Below, piece by piece: positions 49,796 to 60,802 of a DNA stretch of 64,000 nt (position 1 is the stretch's first letter; the number at the start of each line of letters is the position of its first letter). Origin of the DNA: Alopecurus myosuroides (Eukaryota; Streptophyta; Magnoliopsida; Poales; Poaceae). Made by a program: the position numbers and the translations under genes. The DNA lies in contig CM054063.1 in the NCBI GenBank assembly GCA_028641055.1, positions 47,923,920-47,987,919 of the forward strand, read 5' to 3'. The notes beneath the pieces were generated by a model. The model did not search any database and had not been told where the DNA came from. It saw only the letters and a program-made list of their open reading frames with translations.

Positions 49796-51438
49796 CTAGC
49801 CCTTCTTTTGCAATGTAATATATACATCATTGGTCACACAAAGTAGTTTTAACATCATCATCACGATGAACACAAAGTTGGCCACCTTGAAATTAAAAAA
49901 GTTGTCCACACGATTATGTTCCTCCCCATCTACCTGAAGAACAAGCACCTCACTTTTTTGATAGTTTATCTTTAGCCCGGACACTGCTTCATAACAGTAA
50001 AGTAGAAACTTCATCATACAAATAGAGCCTTCCAACAACTCCAAGAAGAGTATAGTGTCATTAACATGTAGAAGATGTGTAAGGATCCCATCCACAAAGT
50101 GTCCATTCCTCTTAGCAACGTCAATCATTATAACAAGTGCATCTGCCACTGTGTTGGACAAGAGCGGAGAAAGTAGATCTTCCGGCCATAGAACCTTTAA
50201 GGTTATGAAATAATTACCGTTTTCACCATCAAGATTCATACATACCTTCATAAACTAAACAACTCCGTGGTTCACTCAATCCATTTGGGCCCAAATCCTT
50301 TTTTATACATGACTTTGCCTTTTCAAAGTGCAATTTAAGGATTATTCCATGAGCTCTTGTATTTTTTAGTTCATGGAGCACTTCATTTAACACCGGTAAT
50401 CCATGCAAAATGTGATGACCCGAAACAAATGTGGTTTGCATCGGGTCAATGACACTATCTGCTACAAAAGTTACTTCGAGTCAAGAGTGGTGATAATTTT
50501 AAGGATAATGTATAATAAGCAAATTGTCCACCAATATTGTTTTTATCTGATTTTCATCTTTGTTTTTTGGAACGAGGATGATCTATACTCTACAATCCAA
50601 ATTCGAAATCCACATATACAGATCTTCTAGCACTTCCAATCAGATTCTTGAGATATGGCCAAAATTCTTTAAATTATTAGTCCGGGAATCCATCTAGTCC
50701 CGACGCCATGTTTTCCTCATTGATTTAACAACCTCCTCGAGCTCCTTCATCAAGAAAGGCCGAATTAACTCTGCATTTCGTTCCTTGCTGATTCTACCTT
50801 TGTCACCATGCATCATCATACATGTGGAGTTGAGCAATCAGCTCTCAATGAAAAAGATCCTTCTAGTACCAAGTAATATGCTATCGAGTTCTTCAGTATT
50901 GGAGATAATCAAATATTCATCTTATAACAAAAAGTATTTTTTTATTATTCTCTTATGATCATTTGCCGGACCGTGGAAATAAGCCATGTTACTATCTCCA
51001 TGCAAGAACTATTGTTATCCTTCTCTCCTTTGCCAGTAAACTTTCTCCATCGCATATGGTTACATCAGCTGACAGTCACAAGTCTCCTCAATCATTTCAA
51101 TCCTTCAATAGTAATCTATCCTTAAGCCTCATATGCTTACCGTTTGCAGTCCACCGTGAAATTTCCCATCTCATTGTTCTGCACTTTCCAATGATCCAAC
51201 ACAAAATACACTTTTCTAACTGACCACTCCTCAACTTTCGCTTGCTTAAACCCGAGGACCAAGAATCAAGTCGCTTCCATTCTAAATGGCATATGCTTAA
51301 GAGCATGCCTATTTTTTAGCCCGACAATAAAGGTATGTGATCGGAGGTATGGTCAACGAATGAACAAGGGCAAGAGGAAAGTAGGACTCCCAAGTGTTAG
51401 ACACAAGAACTCTGTCCAAAACCTTTGAACGGATAGTA
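49796..51438 (-). pseudogene. Decayed LINE reverse transcriptase
   Basis: Minus-strand pieces in changing frames match plant LINE ORF2 order. The endonuclease end is at 51310-51430 (VLDRVLVSNTWESYFPLALV). The RT blocks are FVSGHHILHGLPVLNEVLHE (50340-50441) and HLLHVNDTILFLELLEG followed by GLKINYQKSEV (49900-50070), the last being the A/DD box and following motif. The catalytic 'YADD' reads HVND, so it is inactive. The non-autonomous LTR element at 51439 interrupts its upstream (higher-coordinate) end. Confidence 0.7.
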
Positions 51439-52582
51439 TGGGAACCTAGAGGGGGGGTGAATAGGTGCTATGATCAATTTTTAATTTTTCTTCAAATTAA
51501 GGCTTGACACAAAGGTAAATTCTCTAAATAATGCAACTAAGGTGAATTTACCTATATGACAAGAACAACAATAACTATAATACAAGCACAAAGTATAGGA
51601 GAGGGAACGAGGTAACCGTTAACGGAAACATGCGGAGACACGATGTGTTCCCGAGTTCCTCCTTGTTAAGGGAGTACGTATCGTTGGAGGGATGTGAGTT
51701 TCGACACAAAGGACTCACCCTATTCTCCAATGAACAACACCACATAGGCCTAGTTCACCTTCCACTATTGATCCCCTTTGAGGAAGGAATCAAGTCCTTT
51801 ACAACAAGCTTGAGGCACACACCCACAACCAAATTGGGGGCTCCGAAGAAACACCAACAATCACCAAGAGAGTAGCAATAGATCCTAGATTTTCCACAAG
51901 GAACAACTAGGCACGAATCCCTCAAGCAAATGAGCGGGAAAATGAAAACCGGTTGATGAAGACGTAGATCGGGGTCTTCTCCTTCAATACTCCAAAGATC
52001 AACGAGTTTGGGTGGAGGGATTGGGAGATATCTAAAATTTGGCGAGTTCAATAAATGCACATGAATGGCTTGGACGAACTGGCTCACTTGGAGAAGAGGG
52101 AGGGGTATTTATACCCCCTCCCAAAATATGGCCGTTTGAGCAGGATTCCTGGACCAGAATTTCCGGTTCAGACTTGAACCAGATATTCCGGTTTGCTTCT
52201 CCTCCAGATCTGAAAATGGGCACGTTGACCAAAACCGGATATTCCGATTGGCTTCAAATAATCCGGTAGACTCTAGTGCGAAAAATAAGCTCCAATCGAA
52301 ATTCCGGTTGGCTCTGAAATTTCTAGTCAAATAATCTGGTTGACTCCAGTACCCAAATTGAAGGAAAATCTCCTCAACCGGAATTTCCGGTTGACCCTGA
52401 AAAATCAGGTTGAAAAATCCGGATGGTCATAGTGCCAAAATTGGCTGATCTATCTTCACCTTCTTTTTCGGTGTTCGATGTAGGTGAGACAATAACCACC
52501 TGCACACATAACACCTTGATAAAAATGTCATTAGTATTGTTAACTAACACACAAAATCTTAGGGAAAACGAAATGCACTTTC
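51439..52582 (-). repeat. 3' LTR of the non-autonomous element
   Basis: Plus-strand ends are TGGGAACCTAGAGGGGGGG and CGAAATGCACTTTCA, 1,144 bases. It contains a TATA-like GGTATTTATACCCC near 52110 and, at 52140-52430, a degenerate array of CCGGAATTTCCGGTTGA-like motifs. Confidence 0.65.
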
Positions 52583-53434
52583 AATCTCCCCCCTTTTGGT
52601 GTTAGACAATACTAAGATTTGCAATAAAACGAGACACAACATCATGCTTGTGAATGATATGGAAATTGCTCCGCCTACAAGTATGCATATTTTTGTTTGC
52701 CTTGACATGCAAAGTACAACACTAAGGGAAGAGTAATGTCCAATACTCAACACAACATGATAAAATTAGATATATCCAATATGTTGAGGTAGAGATGAAT
52801 AATATACCTTGTGCGTAAAAATAATATGAAGATAATACCATAGCACAATAAGAGATAACCTCAACATACAAATAACCAACAAGATGATCCAACGATAACA
52901 TAGTCTCACAATAACATAAACATCGTTCAAACGATAAAACAAATAGTTTCAAGAGAAATCTAAATGGACACAAGCTCTCAAAGAATGGTAGAAGAACATG
53001 CTTGTGCCCGAACCCTTGCAAATCCCGTAGGCCTAATAATACTACTTCTCCCCCTTTGGAATCGAGACACAAAAAAAGGAGAGAGGTATTGATGCTAACG
53101 TCCCATGACAAGCTAAGCATCAGAGTTTTCTAAGGCCTCTCCCACGGACTGCTCGGACTCTCCTTCGGCATCCCTCTCCAGATCTTCATCACCATCCTCC
53201 TCATCATCAAGATCAACTGGAGCACTAGAGGAAGCAGCAGTGAACCTAAGATCCTCCTCAAGATGTTCCCATGGAGCAGTGGACCTAGAAGACCAGTGAG
53301 AGAACGAGTCTGGAACCAAATCAACAGGAGGATCTCCAGAAGCACCACTGACATGATGAAGAATCTTCTGCTGAGAGCTGGACATTGAAGGTCCATGCGA
53401 TAAGACTGATACTGCTCCCTATGGATGTCAACCT
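52583..53434. other. 3' part of the non-autonomous element's internal domain
   Basis: Mostly non-coding after the polypurine tract. Between 53113 and 53434 two short minus-strand frames continue the gag-like protein after frameshifts: a Ser/Asp/Glu-rich tail (VDLDDEEDGDEDLERDAEGE) that ends at 53113. Confidence 0.5.
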
Positions 53435-54730
53435 TCATGCAAAGCACATTGCGCTGAAACCAGGACAATTTCCTGACATTGCGCACAATAGAGGTGTCAG
53501 CCTTGGGAGCAGGAGCACTAGAAGTTGTGGGACTGGCACGAGCGTCCCCATAAAGGAACCACTCACAGGGGCAGCAGCAGGAGCAGGAGCAGACTTCCTC
53601 TTGACGTAGAGCTTCTTGAAATGGTGATCTTCCATAGGTAGGTCATGGAAGTCCCGCTTCATTGTGACCTTGATCAACATCATAATATACGGACCGTAAG
53701 GAATGGTATGCCCACCAAGCATGGCATTGTGGAGCTCGTGGAATATGAAATCCATAACATCCACCTCATATGACTTTGTGGGGTATGGATCCTCAGCACA
53801 CTGCTTGGCAAGAATCAGCAAGTTGCAAAGGGAGGTGATGAGAGCATCAATGTTCCCACCAATAGGAGAAATAGAGGGCTAGAAGATACAAACCATATGA
53901 TCGCAGAAAGGAAGGAGACCTTGCATCTTACCAATTGTATATCCTGGAGCATACATCTCAACCATATCCCTCTCCATGTGCGGTCTTTCCTCCCCATGCA
54001 TACAATGTCCAAGAGGAAGATAAGAGGACCACTTGTAACCATGAACTTGAGCAAACTTGAAGAACTGAGCTTCACAGTAAGTAAACCTGGTCATCCACTT
54101 CAAGTGACAATGCATATTCTTCCCAAAGACCAAAGTGGACATGAACTGAACCACAAGGTCATGGTTGTAAGGACACATGGTTTCCATGAGCTTCACAAGG
54201 TTGAACCTTTCAACCACATTAGCCTCTTGGGCAAACACTTCCTTATCCTTGATAGGTTGGAACTTGGTAGGATTCATGGGACGAATGGGATGCTTGTACT
54301 CAAGATAGATGTCAGTCAAAATATGGTATTGCTCCATGCACCAAAAACAAGTATCCTCCATCTCACCATCCCTTTGAGTAGTGTACCAGTCATCTTGACG
54401 AATGCGAATGTATTCAGCAGCTGAGACATCATATCGGTAGTTCTTCCTTGTTTCCTTGTCCTTTATCTTAGAAACAAACTTCTTCTTTTGATCATTTTCT
54501 TGGGGAACCTTGATTTTTTCCAAAGTTTGCCTAGGAGGCCGAGAGTCACTAAGTTCCTCATCACTTATTTCCTTGTAAGAAGGACGTTTGCGAGAACTCA
54601 GCTCGTCAACTCGAGAACCACATGTGAATCGAGCATATAAATGGATAGCATAAGATGAGTGCACACAAGCCAAAGTAGGAAACATCCATAAACATAATAA
54701 GAAAGCATCCACATATCGATCATGTAACAA
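53435..54730 (-). pseudogene. Putative plant transposon protein (gag-like, PF20167-type), broken
   Basis: One frame from the ATG at 54730 to 53435, interrupted by a single TAG at 53879-53881. The upstream part has a charged linker (SSRKRPSYKEISDEELSD), then the domain often labelled 'putative plant transposon protein' in Triticeae: FNLVKLMETMCPYNHDLVVQ, FGKNMHCHLKWMTRFTYCEA and APGYTIGKMQGLLPFCDHM. After the stop come NLLILAKQCAEDPYP and VDVMDFIFHELHNAMLGGHT. Past about 53540 the frame drifts, and continuation needs at least two shifts to reach the acidic tail ending at 53113. The function of this protein family is unknown; gag-like packaging is an assumption. Confidence 0.7.
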
Positions 54731-54775
54731 TCCTAGGAGAAATCAACAAAGTTCTGGAATTTGGAAAACTGGGAC

Positions 54776-56447
54776 TGATGGGGTCGTTGCATAGAAAACA
54801 AAAAAAATTCTACGCGAGAGACACCCGAAAGGCCAAGATCTAATCTAGGAGACGAAGTGCAACGAGCAAAGAGAGGGTTAAGGAGAACACATACCCTCGA
54901 AGACACAAAACGTTACGAGATCAAATCTCGTTGTTGGCATAGTCGTACTCACACCGATCCCGATAGCGAGAAGATGTGCACCGCAATCCGGCGGTGCCTC
55001 CGTGATCGGTCACACGTACGGTTGATGACGACCTCCGTTCCCTCGTTCCAGCGGGGCGCGGAAGTAGAGGATCTCTCGGAACTCCAGCAGCATGATGACG
55101 TGGTGTGGTGGATAAAAACATTGCTTAGGGCTTTGCCAAACGCACGAACAAGTAGTGGAGCAGCGGCAGGAGGGAGGAAGAGATGACACAAGTGTGTGTG
55201 TGTGTGGGAGAGGGAGCTTCCACCCCTCCTTATATAGGAGGGGATGGCAGCCACGAATTTTTGGGTGTCTCCACCTCTCCCTCATCATGTGAGTGGAGTC
55301 TCCACTCAACCCACTCATTCTTCCATTAATTCCCACTCAAAATCCCAAGGGTTTTCTTTAATAAATAAATAAAACAATTTTATTTCTTTATTTTAATATT
55401 TGTTAATTCCATTAACAAATATTAACATATAACCCCTTGAGTTAGTTGTTAAATCTATTAACAACCATTTGATAAGAATCCTCTTGAACTATTTCAAAAT
55501 TACCCGAAACAATTCCGGTGACTATTTCAATATTCCCCGAAACATTTCGGTGATGTCCAAACTTTTCTCCGATATTCCGTATCCTCTCAAACGCGTCATC
55601 GAACCTTAAGTGTGTCACCCTACGGTTTGCGAATAAGATAGACATGATTGAGACTCTTCTCCGATCAATAATCAACAGCGGGATCTGGAAATCCGTGATG
55701 ACTCCTATATATTCAACGATGACTCTCGTGATCGTGTGAACCATCAACGTCGTGAACTATTCCCTTTGTCTCGCAATATTTTACTTGTCCGAGATTCGAT
55801 CATTTGTATCAACCATACCTTGTTCAATCTCGTTACCGACAAGTACTCTTGTCTCGTTCCCGTGATATAACATCCTTGTGATCATATCACGTTCTTGCAA
55901 GCGGTTTCGATGTGATATCACCGAGAGGGCCCAGAGTATATCTCTCCGTCATTTTGGATGGACAAATCCCACTCTTGATCCATGAGCCTCAACTAATACT
56001 TTCCGAATACCTAACGGCACCTTTATAGTCACCCTGTTACGGTGTGACGTTCGATGACATCAAAGCACCCTTCTGGTATCAGTGTTTGACATGATCTCAT
56101 GGTCTAAGGAATAAGTTACTTCGTATGCAAGATATAACAATATAAACTAAATGACTTGATCGTATTGTTATCTTGATATTGGGTCTATGTTCATCACATC
56201 ATTCTTCTAATGATATGACCTCGTTATTAACAACATCCAATGTTCATGATCAGGAAACCTTGATCATCTATTAATCAACGAGCTAGTTAAAAGAGAGGGT
56301 TTATTAGGAACCATTGTTTGTTTATTAAACACACATGTATCAATGTTTCCGGTTAATACAATTCTAGCATGAGAAATAAACATTTATCATAAACAAGAAA
56401 TAAGATAATAACCACTTTATTATTGCCTCTCGGGCATATTCCCTTCA
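54776..56447 (-). repeat. 3' LTR of the Copia element
   Basis: 1,672 bases, TGATGGGG...CCCTTCA on the plus strand. The minus-strand TATA box TATATAAGG is at 55229-55236, downstream of which lies the leader with CCAACAACGAGATTTGATC. A short (GT)n tract is at about 55190-55206. Confidence 0.8.
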
Positions 56448-56967
56448 GTATCCCACTTGCACTAGAGTCAATAATCTAGTCTGTAAGCACTTAACACATA
56501 TGTCATTCCAGTGTTATTACCATGCTTTGCATGTGGTAAACATCATCAAAAAGATCTGAACTGTTCAGGTCCTATTGTATTTGCATGTTCTTTGCGTCTA
56601 CACGTATCACTCATGCTCTAATGAGATGGCTTTGTATATATATGGTCAATCGGTGAAACCTTGATTCCTCAGATTAAACTAATGTCACTAACATTGTGAA
56701 AATGTAGCTTCATAGTGTTAGCATTCTTGGAAATTCACCAAGTTCCGGTGAAACCTTAATTCCTCAGCTTAAACTAATGTTACTAACATTGTGAAAATGT
56801 AGCTTCATAGTGTCAGCATTCTTGGAATTTCACCAAGTTCAATAAAGACTCCTTGACACAAAATACGCTTATTATCAGTTGTCAACACAACGATATACTT
56901 TAGCCTTTGTTGTAGTATCTATCACAATATTTTTAATTTTGAAACTCTTTCAAATCTAGCATGGAAC
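56448..56967 (-). other. Copia internal 3' region, left of nested solo LTR
   Basis: Contains the polypurine-type GCAAGTGGGATAC next to the LTR. It also has a local repeat: a block with GGTGAAACCTTGATTCCTCAG and AACATTGTGAAAATGTAGC occurs twice (56653-56750 and 56748-56845). No open frame. It resumes at 60803. Confidence 0.6.
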
Positions 56968-59900
56968 TGTAACGTCCGGGGATTTTTCCCCAATTAGTTT
57001 TGTTTGCTTTTCTTTTGTGCATCATGGTTCATGCATCATATCACATGGCATCGATAAAACTATTTTCTACAATATTTTAAATGGTTAAAATCTCTTTTCT
57101 AAATCCCTAAATCACTTCTCTTATTACCTGAAAAATGAATAAACAAAAAAAATGTTTTGGTGGAGGCAGCCGAACTAACCAGGCCCAAAGCCCAGCCAGC
57201 AGGCCACCTACGCACCTCCAAGGAGAGCAGCCCACTAGCCCCTCCTTCCTCGTCCGTACGAACGAGCACGAGGAGTGTGACTCCTTTCCATCACAGCAGC
57301 ACCACCACCGCACCTCCATGGACCCATCCCCCTCACCTTTCCCATCCATAAAGCCGCCCTCTCCTGCCCGAACCCTAACCCTCTCCTCTCCATCTCCAGC
57401 CCGCCGCCACTCCCCTCTCCTCCATCCTCTATTTCTGGTGCACCCAAGGAGGAGCACAACAGTGCCATGGACGACGGCGCCGGACTCCCTGTGTCGTCTA
57501 CGAGCGGGGACGAGGCCCCCAGGAGTACTGCTACATCCTCTACATCGTCCGCAAGCGAGGAATTGGCGCAAGATCAACCATGGCGCTCACGGCGTCCTCT
57601 TCTTCCCCTCCGTCCAGCCACCTCCTCCGGCGAATTCCCGTCGATCTAGACCTCCTCGACCTCGAACGACGACTCCGAGCCCCTCCCGGTAAGCATGCCG
57701 TCCGATTCCCACCGTTTCCCCCTCCCTTCCCCTGCTCTGTGAAGTACGCCGTCGAGCGTCGCCATCTGTAGAAAACCGCCGTTGCTCGTTTGTCACCGTG
57801 CGTGTGCAGTTCAGTTCGTCAGTTAAACCACCGTACATCAACACCTCATATTCGCATGGATCTGAACCCTATCACCAACAGCACAACAGCCCAGTGGCGC
57901 TGTTCCTTTGCACGCTGCCGCGAGGCGCGGGTTCGAGTCCCCCTGGAAGCAAAAGCCATCCCTTTTTCCTCCTTTTTTCTTTTTATTTCCCGAAATCCAG
58001 AAAAACAGAACTGAGGCTTTAATTGTAAAATCAATAACAAATTGAAAAATGATCCAATTTCAATGATTCAAATTTCTATGGATTCAGAATCTTGTGCTCT
58101 TTCTATTAGTCGCCAAGTTGCAACATGTTTCTGTAATAAATTTTGCACTAAATAATTAAATACAGAAAATGCAACAAAAATTGAGCAAACTTGGGCTCTA
58201 AAAATTTGTCTTAACAAACTCTACACAGTGGTATTTTATTTGGTCACAATTGAATTAAATTTGAATATGTTTCCTTCTGTTTACTAAAAGGGGCAGAATA
58301 AAAATGCCTATGAAAAATTGCATAATAAATTCAATAATGATCCAAAAATTATGTTTAATAGCTCAAAATGTTCAGTGAAACATTTGCTACATATTTTCAA
58401 CCTTTTCAATACAATTTGTTTACTGTTTTTCCTAATTAAAAGTGGTGCAATAATTCAATGCTTTAATTAAACCTTTTAAATTGCAAAATTCATAACTTGG
58501 GCAGTTCAAATCCAATTCCAACATGTAAAATATGGTTTCCATGCAAAATTGAATAATCTTTCCAAATATAAACTTTGTTTTCTATTTTGAATAAATTAAA
58601 TTGCTGAAAACAACTATTTCTTAATTAATGCATTTAAAATTGTCAATTTAATAACTTTCTCATCTAAAATCCAAATTCAACAAATGAAACATGTATTCCA
58701 TCTAAAATTTTGTGTTCTTTCCAAATATAAATTTTGTTATCTGTTTTGAACATTTAAAATTGGTGAAAACAACAAATGTTTGTTTAAATCATTTAAAATG
58801 CCAAAGTTCATAACTTAATAAATAAAATTTCAAACTTGGTAAACAACATATCAAACTGAAGCTATTGTTGTTTTCTTATTGTTTTCATCATCCATGCATC
58901 ATTCTAATCAACTTTCATATGATGGTTATTTGTAGATCATTTAATTCAACATTAATTCATGGGCTTTTCCATATGCAATCCAAATTGCATATGGGCCCAT
59001 TTAAATATGTTTACCATGTCAACTAGTTTATCTTTGATGCATCCTTAAACTTGTCATGCATCCATATCTTGATCATGCTGGATCTTTTGCCGTAGAAGTA
59101 ATTGTTGCATCCGGTGTTTGTTCTAGTTCGTTGCTTCTTCACGGATAGGATGTTGAGATGATGTGAGCAACGACAAGTTCTTCGGATGTACCTCTACTTG
59201 CTAGATTCCAGGCAAGTATACTCACTTGCTACCTATGGCTGCCTTTCATCACTTGTTACCGATTCTTCCCATTGCCTTTATTCTAGCCTTATGATTCGTT
59301 GCTTGTGTCTCGATCCTATCATATGTTTACCTTGCAGCCATGACATAGCCTTCCTTCCACTTCCTATCAACTGTTGTTTGTTTACCTTGTTGGCCCTCGT
59401 GTCGTAGTTGCATGCTTAGTGTTGTTTGCGCTCAAGTCTTGTTGTCCGTCTTATCACCTGTTTAGTTTGATAGTTGGGTTTCAATTCAATCAACAACATG
59501 TTAATGTTTTGGGTAATAATAATTTGATGATAAGGCACCGGCAGGAGGCCCGGCGTGGTTTTGAGGCCTGCTAGTGTCGACCTTAATTAGGAAAAGGGTC
59601 TTGTCCTCCGATCCATGATGAGCGCGCTAACCGCATGTGGGAAGCGAGTATGGGCGCCCCCCGCAATTCTGATTCGATTCGCATCTCGTCCAAATCGCCT
59701 CATTTAGTTCGGATTTTCCATTTGCCGCATGCATATGCAGGTGCGAACCCTTGGCGCCAGGGTGGAACTTTTGTAGTCGGCATTTAGGGAGACACGTTCT
59801 TAGAGTGCTATGAGGGTCCCCTTTTCTTCGTGGGGCTTGATTAGCCGTGCGCTCAATTGCACGGGGTTCTTTGGGCTTGATGCGAAGAAGAGTTGGGTTG

Positions 59901-60802
59901 TGTTGAGTGCCTCGCTTGGTGGAAGTGCATTTCCATCTGGCGGGTCATTCTTACGTGTACGGCCAAATTGGTGCATCCCTGCAGGGTTAAATCTTCTCGA
60001 GAAGCCGTGTTGTCCGCGGTTATGGATGACTTGGTGAAAGTGCTGGCTAACAAGTACTCAGACAACTTACACTTAACGATGATAACTTGACTAGTAATAT
60101 AGATTACCTCCACCTTGAAAATGAATGTCATCTTAATCAACCGTGTGAGTTTCCTTGGGTTGCTTCCTTAGTAGGGGGTAACACTGGATGGGTATTGTTT
60201 GGTGAGTAGTTATAGTTGGTTTTGTCGCGCTATCTTATCCCTTTCTTTTAGCCGGATGTTGTAGCGAGTCTCTGTAGTTAGTTAGTGCAGCCCGCTGCCG
60301 CTTCTTTGCAATAATCCTTTCCTTTCCGTTGAACCCAAAGTATTGGTATCCTGTGATGATTGGTTACGCTGGTATCTTGTGAGTATGGTTTATCCACTTG
60401 CCAGTACTTAATCGTACTGACCCACGAATCCTTTTCGTGGCTGCATATTCCACATTGCAGCCAACATGTTTGAAGTCTGACGATGTTAGATTGGGAATCC
60501 CTCCGGCTTGGCCTGGGCAGGGATTGGACGCCATCGGTTATCTTGAGGACTCTTAGTCCAATTTGTATCTTGTCCGTAGTCGGACGCTATGTTGTTTCTT
60601 CCGCTGTTATTTGGATCTTTGTATTGTATCAGTTGTATCCTTGACTCGTTTGAGTCGTCTTGTATATACCTCCTCTGTTGTTGTTGTGGATTATTCGTGA
60701 ACTGTTGTAATGTTATCACAAGTGGCAACCTGGAATCGGTTATTATGTGGATTTTGGCGGCAATGCTGAAATCTGCATAGTGCCCGATCCCGGGGCGTCA
60801 CA
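56968..60802 (+). mobile_element. Solo LTR of a long-LTR retrotransposon
   Basis: Starts TGTAACGTCCGGGGA and ends CCCGGGGCGTCACA, with imperfect inverted termini. Flanks are GGAAC (56963-56967) and AGAAC (60803-60807), a 5-bp duplication with one mismatch. It is 3,835 bases long with no internal domain. The start resembles that of the LARD-type LTR read on its minus strand (TGTAACGTCC). A GC-rich gene-like block lies at 57160-57760, with frames rich in Pro, Ser and Arg and an AACCCTAACCC leader-like sequence. No host gene is recognised in it. Confidence 0.75.
57888..57940 (+). promoter_or_regulatory. tRNA-like RNA polymerase III box A/box B pair
   Basis: AGCCCAGTGG at 57888-57897 fits the box A core, and GGTTCGAGTCC at 57930-57940 fits box B exactly (GGTTCGANNCC). 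The spacing of about 42 bases is compatible with a tRNA-derived promoter. A full tRNA cloverleaf was not found, so this is a tRNA or SINE relic inside the solo LTR, or a chance match. Confidence 0.45.

Larger units (their letters stand above)
51439..54775 (-). mobile_element. Non-autonomous LTR element carrying a plant-transposon-protein ORF (continues beyond nested insert)
   Basis: The low-coordinate LTR is 51439-52582. On the minus strand a polypurine tract (AAAAGGGGGGAGAT, about 52590-52605) precedes the LTR start TGAAAGTGCATTTCG. The body holds a gag-like ORF upstream. The 5' LTR is not present because the Copia element at 54776 interrupts the body; it should lie beyond 64000. The candidate target duplication at the low end is TAGTA (51434-51438), and its partner is outside the window. 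Confidence 0.65.

Noticed and set aside
57135..57692. 185-codon Pro/Ser-rich frame as a gene
   Set aside because: It lies in the GC island of a solo LTR, is low in complexity and has no recognisable domain.
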